Shown here: one piece after another, positions 19,058 to 28,337 of the stretch
Layout: each line of letters starts with the position of its first letter
How positions within the stretch are numbered: the first letter of the stretch is position 1
NCBI RefSeq assembly: GCF_003026285.1
Contig: NZ_PYOD01000010.1
Location: forward strand, 1 to 64,000
Length of the DNA: 64,000 nucleotides
Direction of reading: 5' to 3'
DNA from: Photobacterium profundum
GTDB taxonomy: Bacteria > Pseudomonadota > Gammaproteobacteria > Enterobacterales > Vibrionaceae
The notes under the pieces: generated by a model
Seen by the model: the letters and a program-made list of their open reading frames with translations, nothing else
What the model was told of the DNA's origin: nothing
Databases searched by the model: none
Program-made: the position numbers and the translations under genes

Positions 19058-20685
19058 CAGTGTTTCTGCTCCAAAGAACGGTTAATCATCACCAATGGGA
19101 TCAGACCAACGATAACTAATAAAATCGCAGGTAGAGCGGCCTGCTCTAACTGCTCATCCGAGGCAAAATTAAAAACATAGGTCGCCAATGTTTCAAAATT
19201 AAAGGGCCGTAATAATAATGCCGCATTTAATTCTTTCATCGATTCAATAAACACCAACAAACCTGCAATTAAACAACCACGACGAATTAATGGTAAATGA
19301 ACACGGCGCAACATCGCTGTGGATGCATACCCCATAGTTTTTGATGCCATATCTAACGACGGAGATATCTTCGCTAAACTGCTTTCAATACTACCAATGG
19401 CTACCGCCGCAAAACGCACTACAAAAGCAAAGATTATGGCAAACATGGTGCCAGAGAAAATCAACCCAGGTCGACCTAATTCATACGATCGTGCAAGGTC
19501 ATTTACTAAATGATCAACCGATGTAAGAGGGATTATCACGCCAATCGCTAGCACGGTTCCCGGTACTGCATAGCCCATTGAAGCTAAACGCATCGGCACT
19601 GCGGTATACTTGCTGCCATCTAAGCGACGATAGAAATTAACGATTAATGCCAAGATAACCGCGACTACAGCGGCAATAATTGAAACAGATAAGCTGTTAA
19701 GGCTGTATTGCAGAAATTGACTGGTCCAGCTTTCTGCAAAATAGTGCCATGCATAATAACAAAGCTGAAGTAATGGGAATGCAAAGGCCATACAGACCAA
19801 TCCCCAACACCATATGATTGCACACCATTTTTTAGCACCCGTTAAGGTATAGCGAACATCATCACCATGCTCAAACTGCTGCTGAAATAACTTTTGCTTC
19901 CGGCGGCTAAAGCGTTCAGTGCTAATCAAAAAGAAAATCACTAACAACATCAACGATGATATTTTGGCTGCCGCATTTAAGTTTGAGTAGCCTAGCCATG
20001 TGTCATAAACCGCGGTTGTTAGCGTATTAACGGCAAAATAACTCACCGTACCGAAATCACCTAAAGTTTCCATTGCTACAAGAGATAACGCCACCGCGAT
20101 AGAAGGGCGAGCTAATGGTAATGATATACGACGGAAACTTTGCCATGGCGAACAACGCAGCAAACGAGCAGATTGAAGCAAACTAACACTTTGCTCCATA
20201 AAAGCCGCACGAGCTAATAAGTAGATATAAGGATAAAGAACGAGTGCTAGAACAACACAAGCCCCACCCAAAGAACGAATATTAGGAAACCAGTAATCAT
20301 GGATTGTTTCCCAGCCAAACACATCACGTAAGAAGATTTGAACCGGACCAGCATAATCAAACCAGTTGGTATAAATATATCCCACAATATAGCCCGGCAT
20401 AGCCAACGGTAATACCAGAGCCCATTGCAGAATTTTTTCTCCCGGAATACGACACATCGCCATAATCCAAGCAGAAGGCAGACCTAACAGAAGCGCTAAA
20501 ACGGAGGTACCCAACACCAACCAAACCGTATTAGCGGCATAAGTCCCCATTACGGTACTCATTAAATGAGAAAACACCTCATCAGAATCACCCAATGCGG
20601 TGTAAAAAATAGCTAGAATTGGTAGCACCAACAACAAGGATAATACCCAGCTACTGGATTGCCAAAATATATGTTTTTCTTTCAT
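19057..20685 (-). CDS. fbpB: Fe(3+) ABC transporter permease (fused double permease)
   Basis: A 542-residue inner-membrane protein with about 12 membrane segments. It consists of two homologous BPD_transp_1 halves in one chain, the usual form of FbpB/SfuB permeases. The EAA-type loops that contact the ATPase are seen in each half, for example SARLLRCSPWQSFRRISLPL and MASKTMGYASTAMLRRVHLPL. It partners with FbpA and FbpC. It is separated from fbpA by a 193-bp gap that contains a terminator. Confidence 0.94.
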   Translation of the reverse strand: MKEKHIFWQSSSWVLSLLLVLPILAIFYTALGDSDEVFSHLMSTVMGTYAANTVWLVLGTSVLALLLGLPSAWIMAMCRIPGEKILQWALVLPLAMPGYIVGYIYTNWFDYAGPVQIFLRDVFGWETIHDYWFPNIRSLGGACVVLALVLYPYIYLLARAAFMEQSVSLLQSARLLRCSPWQSFRRISLPLARPSIAVALSLVAMETLGDFGTVSYFAVNTLTTAVYDTWLGYSNLNAAAKISSLMLLVIFFLISTERFSRRKQKLFQQQFEHGDDVRYTLTGAKKWCAIIWCWGLVCMAFAFPLLQLCYYAWHYFAESWTSQFLQYSLNSLSVSIIAAVVAVILALIVNFYRRLDGSKYTAVPMRLASMGYAVPGTVLAIGVIIPLTSVDHLVNDLARSYELGRPGLIFSGTMFAIIFAFVVRFAAVAIGSIESSLAKISPSLDMASKTMGYASTAMLRRVHLPLIRRGCLIAGLLVFIESMKELNAALLLRPFNFETLATYVFNFASDEQLEQAALPAILLVIVGLIPLVMINRSLEQKH

Positions 20686-20841
20686 CGCCTACTACTTAGT
20701 CACTTTAACAATAAATCTGCGGCATCAGTACTAACACACATATAACAACGTCGTGCTCAATTATCATTGCAGCCTGATGACACTATTTTTCAAGCTAGAG
20801 AAACTACCACAACTGATTAGAAAAGGTACTAGGCTTTAACC

Positions 20842-20871
20842 AAAAAAAGGGGCATTAAGCCCCATTTTTTG
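20842..20871 (-). terminator. Terminator between fbpA and fbpB
   Basis: Read on the minus strand, the stem GGGGC / GCCCC is followed by T7. It begins 8 nt after the fbpA stop and lies before fbpB. It would make fbpA more abundant than fbpBC if read-through is partial, a common arrangement for binding proteins. Confidence 0.85.
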
Positions 20872-20878
20872 TATTAAT

Positions 20879-21892
20879 TTATAAATCAAATTTCACTTCA
20901 TCAAGAAGCTTGATTGCAGCGCTGTGATACTCAGCCACTTTTTCTAGTGGTAAGTCGTCTGCTTTAAAGTCACCCCATGATGCAACAAGCTCTGAACGCT
21001 TAACACCCTCTTTAACTGGGTATTCGTAGTTTACTTCAGCATACATCTGCTGAGCTTTATCGCCGGTTAGGTATTCCATCAGCTTTTGAGCATTGTCTTT
21101 GTTCGGCGCATATTTCGCCATTGCCATGCCACTTACGTTTACGTGCGTGCCATTGCCTTTTTGTCCTGGGAAGTCGATGTAAACCGCTTCAGCCCATGCC
21201 TTCTGCTTCTCATCGTTAACCATCTTGCCTAGGTAATAGCTGTTACCGATAGCCAAATCACAAAGACCTTCTTTAACGGCTTTAACCTGATCACGGTCAT
21301 TACCTTGTGGCTTACGTGCAAGGTTGGCTTTCACGCCTTCTAACCATGTTTTTGCTTCAGCTTCACCGTAGTGAGCAATCATCGACGAAACAAGTGAAAT
21401 ATTGTATGGGTGTTTACCTGAGCGAGTACAAATTTTGCCTTTCCACTCTGGCTTAGCAAGATCTGTGTAATCAAATTCAGTAGGTAGGTGACCAACACGA
21501 TCACGTGATGAGTACACGTTACGGCTACGTAATGTCAGTGCAAACCACTCATCTTCTGAATCACGGTATTGTGAAGGAACATTTGACTCAATAACTTTGC
21601 TGTCAACTGGCTGAACAAGCTTCATATCAGCAAGTTCAACTAAGCGGCTAATATCTGTTGTTAGTACAACATCGGCTGGGCTGTATTCGCCTTCTTGCTT
21701 TAGCTTCTCTGACAAGCCTTTTTTTGCGAACTTAACGTTTACTTTAATACCCGTTTCTTGAGTAAATTCTTTAAACATTGGTTCAACCAAAAACGGCTGA
21801 CGGTAAGAGTAAACATTCACTTCTTCAGCAGCAATAGCCGCTTGAGGTGCAGCAAGACCAAATAAGATAGCCGAAGCCAACAGCTTTTTCAT
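20879..21892 (-). CDS. fbpA: Fe(3+) ABC transporter periplasmic binding protein
   Basis: A 337-residue precursor. The ATG at 21892 gives MKKLLASAILFGLAAPQAAIA, a clear Sec signal peptide cleaved near residue 21, and is preceded by AAGGGA. The frame extends 32 codons further upstream through the Fur box, so those are not coding. The mature protein starts EEVNVYSYRQ, typical of the FbpA/FutA family. The two adjacent tyrosines that bind iron are present in GNSYYLGKM. It delivers ferric iron to FbpBC. A Fur operator lies 30 bp upstream. Confidence 0.95.
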   Translation of the reverse strand: MKKLLASAILFGLAAPQAAIAAEEVNVYSYRQPFLVEPMFKEFTQETGIKVNVKFAKKGLSEKLKQEGEYSPADVVLTTDISRLVELADMKLVQPVDSKVIESNVPSQYRDSEDEWFALTLRSRNVYSSRDRVGHLPTEFDYTDLAKPEWKGKICTRSGKHPYNISLVSSMIAHYGEAEAKTWLEGVKANLARKPQGNDRDQVKAVKEGLCDLAIGNSYYLGKMVNDEKQKAWAEAVYIDFPGQKGNGTHVNVSGMAMAKYAPNKDNAQKLMEYLTGDKAQQMYAEVNYEYPVKEGVKRSELVASWGDFKADDLPLEKVAEYHSAAIKLLDEVKFDL

Positions 21893-21921
21893 TGAGTTAA
21901 ATCCCTTAATGCAAAATGCAA

Positions 21922-21936
21922 TGATAACAATTATCA
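21922..21936 (-). promoter_or_regulatory. Fur box upstream of fbpA
   Basis: TGATAACAATTATCA is a 7-1-7 inverted repeat with 13 of 15 positions matching the consensus TGATAATGATTATCA. It lies about 30 bp before the fbpA start, where Fur-Fe2+ would block transcription when iron is plentiful. AT-rich flanks (AA before, ATATCGATAC after) may extend it. Confidence 0.85.
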
Positions 21937-21995
21937 ATATCGATACAATTATACTGTAGCACTTCAACAAAACAATGCTCAGAAACAAAATAAAT

Positions 21996-22028
21996 AAAAA
22001 AAACGGTGCTAATTAGCACCGTTTTTTT
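21996..22028 (-). terminator. Terminator after amtB
   Basis: The stem ACGGTGCTAA / TTAGCACCGT is close to a perfect palindrome and is flanked by A8 and T7. Read on the minus strand it ends the glnK-amtB transcript before the fbpA promoter. Confidence 0.9.
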
Positions 22029-22099
22029 AAAGTTGTGAACTAAATATATGTTACCTATTTCGTATTCAATTTCACACAGGCAAACTTAGCTCACATCTG

Positions 22100-23329
22100 T
22101 TATTTCAAGCTTACAAATTCAGGATAAGCATCTACACCACAGTCATGTAAATCCATTCCAGCCATTTCTTCCTCTTCTGTAACACGGATACCAATGGTCA
22201 CTTTAATAACAAACCAAACCACAAAGCTTGCTACAAATACCCATGCAAAGATAACCGCAGCACCTAATAACTGTGCACCAAATGATGCATCACCGTTACT
22301 GAAAGGCACAACCATAAGGCCAAAGAAACCACATACACCGTGTACTGAAATAGCACCGACAGGATCGTCAATCTTGATTTTATCTAGCGCGAGAATACTA
22401 AAGACAACTAATACACCAGCAACCACACCCACAATCACAGAAGCAATCGGTGATGGTGACAGTGGGTCGGCAGTGATAGCCACTAAGCCAGCCAAGGCAC
22501 CATTCAATATCATGGTTAAATCCGCTTTACCCCACATTGTTTTACACACTGCCAGCGATGCAATAGCACCCGCAGCTGCTGCTGCATTGGTATTTAGGAA
22601 GATTTGACCAACAGCTGATGCGTTTTCAAAGTCAGACAACATTAGCTGTGAACCACCGTTGAAGCCGAACCAACCTAACCAAAGAATAAAGGTACCTAGC
22701 GTAGCGAGTGGCATATTAGAACCAGGTATCGGGTTAATTTCACCATTTTTACCGTATTTTCCTTTACGTGCACCCAGTAATAAAACACCTGCTAATGCAG
22801 CTGAAGCACCCGCCATGTGAACAATACCCGAGCCAGCAAAATCACTAAACCCTGCTTCAGATAGGAAGCCACCACCCCATGTCCAGTAGCCTTCCATCGG
22901 ATAAATAAAGGCCGTCAAAACGACAGAGAAAAGAAGGAATGACCACAGTTTCATTCGTTCTGCCACAGCACCTGATACCACGGACATTGCTGTTGCGACA
23001 AATACAACTTGGAAGAAAAAGTCAGATTCAAGTGAATGATCAGCACCTTCTGCTTGCGTACCAATTAAGGCACCAATTGAAGGTAACCAGCCACCCTCAC
23101 CATTATCAACGTACATAATGTTATAACCAACGATAAGGTATGTAGTACATGCAATCGCATATAAGCAAAAGTTTTTGGTTAAGATTTCAGTGGTATTTTT
23201 TGAACGTACCAGGCCGGCTTCTAGCATGGCGAATCCTGCCGCCATCCACATAACCAATGCACCTGATATTAAAAAGAAGAATGTATCGAGAGCATAACGC
23301 AGCTCTGTAACAGTTGTTGTCAATTCCAT
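22100..23329 (-). CDS. amtB: Ammonium transporter AmtB
   Basis: A 409-residue channel with 11 membrane helices. The twin pore histidines are in GSGIVHMAGASAAL and AISVHGVCGFFG, and the C-terminal cytosolic tail (EEEEMAGMDLHDCGVDAYPEF) is the region that binds GlnK. There is no cleavable signal of the E. coli type; the N-terminus ELTTTVTELRYALDTFFFL leads straight into helix 1. It lies 54 bp after glnK and is almost certainly cotranscribed with it. Confidence 0.96.
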   Translation of the reverse strand: MELTTTVTELRYALDTFFFLISGALVMWMAAGFAMLEAGLVRSKNTTEILTKNFCLYAIACTTYLIVGYNIMYVDNGEGGWLPSIGALIGTQAEGADHSLESDFFFQVVFVATAMSVVSGAVAERMKLWSFLLFSVVLTAFIYPMEGYWTWGGGFLSEAGFSDFAGSGIVHMAGASAALAGVLLLGARKGKYGKNGEINPIPGSNMPLATLGTFILWLGWFGFNGGSQLMLSDFENASAVGQIFLNTNAAAAAGAIASLAVCKTMWGKADLTMILNGALAGLVAITADPLSPSPIASVIVGVVAGVLVVFSILALDKIKIDDPVGAISVHGVCGFFGLMVVPFSNGDASFGAQLLGAAVIFAWVFVASFVVWFVIKVTIGIRVTEEEEMAGMDLHDCGVDAYPEFVSLK

Positions 23330-23383
23330 GGTCGTTTCCCCTGTAACTGCTAAATTTTTATTTCAAATATCTATAAGTGGGAT

Positions 23384-23758
<375 letters not shown>

Positions 23759-23767
23759 TTAATTAGT

Positions 23768-23783
23768 TACAAGCTTTATGCCA
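23768..23783 (-). promoter_or_regulatory. Candidate sigma-54 promoter of glnK-amtB
   Basis: On the minus strand TGGCATAAAGCTTGTA resembles the -24/-12 consensus TGGCACG-N4-TTGCA, with GG to TG spacing correct. The -12 GC is GT here. The -12 end is about 45 bp from the glnK start codon. glnK-amtB operons are typically driven by NtrC and sigma-54. Confidence 0.55.
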
Positions 23784-23837
23784 ACTTTTAAAACAACTAA
23801 AAATCAACACATTAGGATATTCCCCTTATAGAAACGA

Positions 23838-23871
23838 AAAAAGGCCGCACCAATATGATGCAGCCTTTTCA
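23838..23871 (-). terminator. Terminator after yacL, overlapping an NtrC-like site
   Basis: Read on the minus strand, the stem GGCTGCA / TGCGGCC is followed by T6 and lies 40 nt past the yacL stop. Its plus-strand sequence contains CGCACCAATATGATGCA, which resembles the NtrC site TGCACC-N5-GGTGCA with two changes. It lies about 80 bp upstream of the sigma-54-like promoter, a workable enhancer distance. Confidence 0.75.
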
Positions 23872-23910
23872 CTATAAGTAAGCAAAGCCGTAGGTAAAGT
23901 GTTAATACAC

Positions 23911-24279
23911 TTAAAAACGGGTTACAAATGCCCGCCAAGCTTGCAGTACTAACTCAAAGTCTTCAAAACCACAACACGACACACTCTCTTCATCATAAAA
24001 ATGCATGTCTTCATCGAAATCTTCTTCTTCTTCAGAGAACAAGTAGTTAGCTTGAATTATTGCTTCATGATCTTGCAAAATCAAACTCAGTTCATCACCC
24101 AATAATCGCCATTCTTTGGTGCTATTTTTTAATGCACCGATTTGGCCCAGGATCGTATCCATCTTCTCAAAATCTTTACCAACCTCTTCAATCAACCAAC
24201 GGCCAATAATTTCATGACCCATAGAAAAAGTGGCATGATAGCTACCGTCTAGGGTGTTTTTCTTAAATTCGTAGTCCAT
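23911..24279 (-). CDS. yacL: YacL family protein (UPF0231)
   Basis: This 122-residue acidic cytosolic protein has the YacL signature MDYEF at the start, [11 protein letters not shown] in the middle and [18 protein letters not shown] near the end. Its function is unknown. The frame is open for 25 codons before the ATG at 24279, but that ATG begins the family homology. In E. coli yacL is next to acnB; here a glycerate cluster lies between them. It is divergent from cdaR, with 77 bp between the start codons. Confidence 0.9.
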   Translation of the reverse strand: MDYEFKKNTLDGSYHATFSMGHEIIGRWLIEEVGKDFEKMDTILGQIGALKNSTKEWRLLGDELSLILQDHEAIIQANYLFSEEEEDFDEDMHFYDEESVSCCGFEDFELVLQAWRAFVTRF

Positions 24280-24356
24280 AGTAGCTAGCCTCAAACTCTG
24301 TCGTATTCTTGGTATAATATCTGGAAGACCGCACATTCTCAGGATCTGAACCAATA

Positions 24357-25514
24357 ATGCAACTGAATGCCACCATTGCTCGACAAATAGTTGAGCGCGC
24401 CATGAAGATCATTAAATATTCCGTCAATGTAATGGACGAACAAGGCCGCATTATTGGCTCTGGTGATATTTCACGCCTAAACCAGCGCCATGAAGGGGCA
24501 ATTCTGGCACTCAACGATCATCGTATTGTTGAAATAGATGACGCCACCTCTAAACAACTAAAGGGCGTTAAACCGGGCATTAATTTCCCGATCATCTTTC
24601 AACATAAAGCGATTGGTGTTGTGGGAATATCTGGCGAACCGGATTTAGTGCGCAATTATGGCGAACTAGTAAAGATGACTGCTGAGTTAATCGTAGAACA
24701 AGCCGCATTAATGGCACAGGTTCAGTGGAATAAGCGCCACCGTGAAGAGTTAGTTCTGCAATTAATTGAAGAAGGCTCTGAATTAAATGAAAACCAACTG
24801 CTCTCTATTGCTGAACGGTTAGATTTAGATCTTGCTCAGCCTCGTATTGCTGCGATTGTAAAAGTATACCCAGTAAAAGGTAAAAGCTTATCGCTAGATC
24901 ACCTGCAACGTTTAGTCCACCTGCTTGAATACCCAGAGCGGGATAATTTGGTCGGAATTGCTTCGGTATCGATGAATGAGGTTGTAGTACTCAAACCCAT
25001 AAGCTTGAGCGATAACGGTTGGTCTCGCGCACTAGAGCAAAAACGCGTAAATCAATTAATGAAGCGGGTCACAAAAGAAGGAGACTTTACTATTCGAATC
25101 GCTTTAGGTGATTACTTTCCTTCATTACAAGGTCTCTCTCAATCCTTCATGACGGCAAAAGCCACGATGGAAGCCAGTAATACGATTAACAGTAAACAAG
25201 AAAATGTGCTTTTCTACCAAGATCATATCTTGCCAGTATTACTCAATGGTTTAAAAAATGACACTTGGCGTCAAGAACAATTGCTAATGCCATTAGTCAA
25301 ACTGCAACAAAATGATCCTCGCGGTGTGTTAATCAAAACATTGAAAGCATTTTTTGTTCAAAATTGTGATTTAGCTCAAACGTGCGAAATGCTACATATT
25401 CACCGAAATACCCTTCGTTATCGCCTAGAAAAAATAGAGCAAGAAACATCGTTAAGTTTCAATAATATAAGTGACAAAACTCGGCTTTATTTATCCCTAC
25501 TAAGCCAGTCATAA
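24357..25514 (+). CDS. cdaR: Sugar diacid / glycerate utilisation regulator, CdaR type
   Basis: A 385-residue regulator. Residues 1 to about 135 form the diacid-recognition domain ([37 protein letters not shown] start). The C-terminus is a PucR-type helix-turn-helix ([20 protein letters not shown]) in the last 60 residues. E. coli CdaR activates galactarate, glucarate and glycerate genes in response to these acids. Here it lies directly before a GntP permease and a glycerate kinase on the same strand, which supports the role. Confidence 0.9.
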   Translation: MQLNATIARQIVERAMKIIKYSVNVMDEQGRIIGSGDISRLNQRHEGAILALNDHRIVEIDDATSKQLKGVKPGINFPIIFQHKAIGVVGISGEPDLVRNYGELVKMTAELIVEQAALMAQVQWNKRHREELVLQLIEEGSELNENQLLSIAERLDLDLAQPRIAAIVKVYPVKGKSLSLDHLQRLVHLLEYPERDNLVGIASVSMNEVVVLKPISLSDNGWSRALEQKRVNQLMKRVTKEGDFTIRIALGDYFPSLQGLSQSFMTAKATMEASNTINSKQENVLFYQDHILPVLLNGLKNDTWRQEQLLMPLVKLQQNDPRGVLIKTLKAFFVQNCDLAQTCEMLHIHRNTLRYRLEKIEQETSLSFNNISDKTRLYLSLLSQS

Positions 25515-25519
25515 AAATC

Positions 25520-25545
25520 ATTAATTGTGCAATTGCACAATTAAT
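25520..25545. promoter_or_regulatory. Perfect 26-bp palindrome, probable operator
   Basis: Starting 6 nt after the cdaR stop there is a perfect 26-bp inverted repeat with no spacer. Its core is TTGTGCAATTGCACAA. It is not followed by a T-run in either direction, so it is unlikely to be a terminator. The position between cdaR and the permease gene suggests a site for CdaR or another dimeric regulator. Confidence 0.6.
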
Positions 25546-25693
25546 GCCGCGCTGCTTCTCCATTATTTGTCGATTCGCCTAAAGCATCCCCTCTTCTAAC
25601 TCCGTACAGTTGCGGCAACTCAGACATTCTATGTTTGCTTATCATTTTTAGTTATCGCCCACAGGCGATTACATCTTTATGGAAGAATAGACG

Positions 25694-26959
25694 ATGGTAG
25701 AAGTATCAACCCTCGGAGCTCTAGCGGCTCTAGTAGTCGCAATCAGTTTAATCCTAAAGAAAGTACCACCAGCTTACGGCATGATCATTGGCGCACTTGT
25801 CGGTGGTGTTATCGGTGGTGTATCACTCACCGACACCGTTAGCCTGATGATTGGCGGTGCACAAGGTATCGTTACTGCTGTATTACGTATTTTAGCGGCT
25901 GGTGTGCTAGCAGGTGTATTGATTGAGTCGGGTGCGGCAACATCGATTGCTGAAACCATTGTCAAAAAAGTCGGTGAAACCCGCGCATTACTAGCCCTTG
26001 CAGTAGCCACAATGATTCTAACAGCTGTAGGTGTATTTGTAGATGTGGCTGTTATTACTGTCGCGCCTATCGCGCTTGCCATTGCACGCCGTGCCGATTT
26101 ATCGAAAATGGCAATTCTATTAGCTATGGTGGGCGGCGGTAAAGCGGGGAACGTGATGTCACCGAACCCCAATGCGATTGCAGCAGCTGACGCGTTTAAT
26201 GTCCCTCTTACATCAGTGATGGCTGCGGGTGTTATCCCCGGTCTATGCGGTATGTTCTTCGCTTACTACATTGCAAAAAAATTAGTTAACAAAGGCAGTA
26301 AAGTCCAAAAGCATGAAGTGGTTGCCGTTGATCACAGTCGCTTACCCACATTCGGACCTTCAATTGTTGCACCTCTTGTTGCGATTGCACTATTAGCATT
26401 ACGCCCGATTGCGGGTATTAATGTTGACCCTCTAATTGCACTACCTTTAGGCGGCCTAATGGGTGCTGTCGCCATGGGACGCTTTCGTGATACTAACCAC
26501 TTTGCCGTTTCAGGTCTTAGCCGTATGGCTCCTGTCGCTGTCATGTTACTGGGTACAGGTACGCTTGCCGGGATTATCGCAAACTCTGGCTTGAAAGATG
26601 GTTTAATCGATATTCTAACAGCCTCTGGTTTACCTTCTTACTTATTAGCCCCAATCTCTGGTGCCATGATGGCACTGGCTACTGCCTCAACCACGGCGGG
26701 TACTGCTGTTGCATCAAGTGTCTTTAGCCACACCATTCTTGAGCTCGGTGTACCAGCACTCGCAGGTGCTGCAATGATCCACGCAGGTGCAACCATAACC
26801 GATCACATGCCACATGGTAGTTTCTTCCATGCAACTGGCGGTGCAGTGCACATGGATATTAAAGAACGTTTAAAACTTATTCCCTACGAATCTGCTGTTG
26901 GTCTGATGATCGCTGTTGTTTCTACTCTCATCTTTGGTGTATTTGGTCTGTTCGTTTAA
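25694..26959 (+). CDS. GntP-family permease, probably for glycerate or a related sugar acid
   Basis: A 421-residue inner-membrane protein with about 11 to 12 hydrophobic helices and many glycines. The GntP-like motifs MVGGGKAGNVMSPNPNAIA and AATITDHMPHGSF-type C-terminal region are present. GntP relatives move gluconate, glycerate and other hydroxy acids with protons. Because garK follows after 13 nt and cdaR precedes it, glycerate is the best guess for the substrate. It is not a GarP/GudP-type (MFS) carrier. Confidence 0.85.
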   Translation: MVEVSTLGALAALVVAISLILKKVPPAYGMIIGALVGGVIGGVSLTDTVSLMIGGAQGIVTAVLRILAAGVLAGVLIESGAATSIAETIVKKVGETRALLALAVATMILTAVGVFVDVAVITVAPIALAIARRADLSKMAILLAMVGGGKAGNVMSPNPNAIAAADAFNVPLTSVMAAGVIPGLCGMFFAYYIAKKLVNKGSKVQKHEVVAVDHSRLPTFGPSIVAPLVAIALLALRPIAGINVDPLIALPLGGLMGAVAMGRFRDTNHFAVSGLSRMAPVAVMLLGTGTLAGIIANSGLKDGLIDILTASGLPSYLLAPISGAMMALATASTTAGTAVASSVFSHTILELGVPALAGAAMIHAGATITDHMPHGSFFHATGGAVHMDIKERLKLIPYESAVGLMIAVVSTLIFGVFGLFV

Positions 26960-26972
26960 GAGGCTCATTATT

Positions 26973-28109
26973 ATGAAAATTGTTATCGCTCCTGATTCTT
27001 ATAAAGAAAGCCTAACGGCAATGGAAGTGGCTACCGCGATTGAAGCCGGCTTTCGCCAAGTTATGCCAAATGCTGAATACCACAAACTGCCAATGGCAGA
27101 TGGCGGTGAAGGAACCGTCCAGTCATTAGTAGACGCGACAGACGGCACCATTATCGAACACACGATTACCGGCCCTCTTGGCGAGCAAGTAAAAGGGTTT
27201 TATGGCTTAATGGGCGACGGTAAAACCGCAATCATCGAAATGGCAGCAGCATCTGGTTTGCATTTAGTGCCAGCAGAAAAGCGTAATCCGTTACTGACTA
27301 CCAGTTTTGGTACTGGCGAACTGATTACAGCCGTTCTTGACCAAGGTGTTGAGCATATCATTGTGGGTATAGGCGGTAGCGCAACCAACGATGGTGGTCT
27401 TGGCATGGCGCAAGCGTTAGGCATCAAAATGCTGAATGCTGAAGGTAACGAACTAGGATACGGCGGTGGTGAATTAGCACAACTTGCGCGTATTGATATG
27501 TCTGGCATTGATCCTCGCCTTGCAAAAATCAAGCTTGAAGTCGCCTGTGATGTGGATAACCCATTATGCGGATTAAAAGGTGCATCGCACATCTTTGGCC
27601 CACAGAAAGGCGCGACTCCCGCAATCGTTGAGCAGTTAGATGCTAACCTTGCGCACTATGCTAAGATAATCAACGTACAGCTAGGCCAAGATGTAAAAGA
27701 CATTCCTGGGGCAGGTGCAGCAGGTGGTTTAGGTGCGGCCTTACTCGGGCTGTTCAATGCGAGCTTACGCCCAGGCATTGATATTGTAATGGATGCCGTC
27801 AATCTTACCGATATCGTCTCTGATGCTGATTTAGTCATTACCGGTGAAGGGCGTATTGATAGCCAAACCATTCACGGAAAAACCCCGATTGGCGTCGCAC
27901 GTGCAGCAAAGAAATTTCATACACCGGTAATTGGTATTGCAGGGTGTTTATCAGACGACTGTGATGTGGTGTACGAGCATGGCATTGATGCCGTATTCAG
28001 TGTTGTTCCACGCGCGATGGCATTATCAGATGCTTTCGAGGAAGCTGCATTCAATGTTCAGATGACTGCACGTAATGTTGCGGCCATGCTAACCGTTGGT
28101 CGACGATAG
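26973..28109 (+). CDS. garK: Glycerate kinase (GarK/GlxK family)
   Basis: The 378-residue kinase phosphorylates D-glycerate to 2-phosphoglycerate, feeding it into glycolysis. It is closely similar to E. coli GarK. The start MKIVIAPDSYKESLTAMEV, ADGGEGT and GIGGSATNDGG are family motifs, and PGAGAAGGLGAAL and ITGEGRIDSQT complete the active site. The frame is open from 26916 inside the permease gene, but the ATG at 26973 matches the family. It is coupled to the permease gene. Confidence 0.94.
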   Translation: MKIVIAPDSYKESLTAMEVATAIEAGFRQVMPNAEYHKLPMADGGEGTVQSLVDATDGTIIEHTITGPLGEQVKGFYGLMGDGKTAIIEMAAASGLHLVPAEKRNPLLTTSFGTGELITAVLDQGVEHIIVGIGGSATNDGGLGMAQALGIKMLNAEGNELGYGGGELAQLARIDMSGIDPRLAKIKLEVACDVDNPLCGLKGASHIFGPQKGATPAIVEQLDANLAHYAKIINVQLGQDVKDIPGAGAAGGLGAALLGLFNASLRPGIDIVMDAVNLTDIVSDADLVITGEGRIDSQTIHGKTPIGVARAAKKFHTPVIGIAGCLSDDCDVVYEHGIDAVFSVVPRAMALSDAFEEAAFNVQMTARNVAAMLTVGRR

Positions 28110-28176
28110 CAGTTAGTCAACAATAACAGTTATGAGCAGATAATTCGGATAATACATTCCCCCTGTATTTCCTCCC

Positions 28177-28208
28177 CAAAAAAGTGAGCATAGAGCTCAC
28201 TTTTTTTA
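28177..28208 (+). terminator. Terminator after garK
   Basis: The stem AGTGAGC / GCTCACT has a short loop and is followed by T7. It lies about 70 nt past the garK stop. Confidence 0.9.
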
Positions 28209-28337
28209 TATCGTAAATATCAAATTTTGTTACACAATAAAATATACCTGTGATTCTTTATTGACCCATATCATTCAGGTTCTAGTCATATTGAAAGTAG
28301 TCTAATAAGGTCAGGCTATTCAACAGGACGTCTCACT

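Noticed and set aside
22194..22607. 137-residue open frame on the plus strand opposite amtB
   Set aside because: It is antisense to a well-conserved gene, has no recognisable domain and mirrors the codon pattern of amtB. It is a shadow frame.
25520..25545. The 26-bp palindrome as a terminator of cdaR
   Set aside because: No T-run follows, the centre would have no loop bases, and the AT-rich stem is poor for termination.
25774..26172. 132-residue open frame antisense to the GntP permease gene (also 27200-27592 in garK)
   Set aside because: Composition is a mirror of a low-complexity, Ala/Gly-rich gene; no ribosome site or domain.
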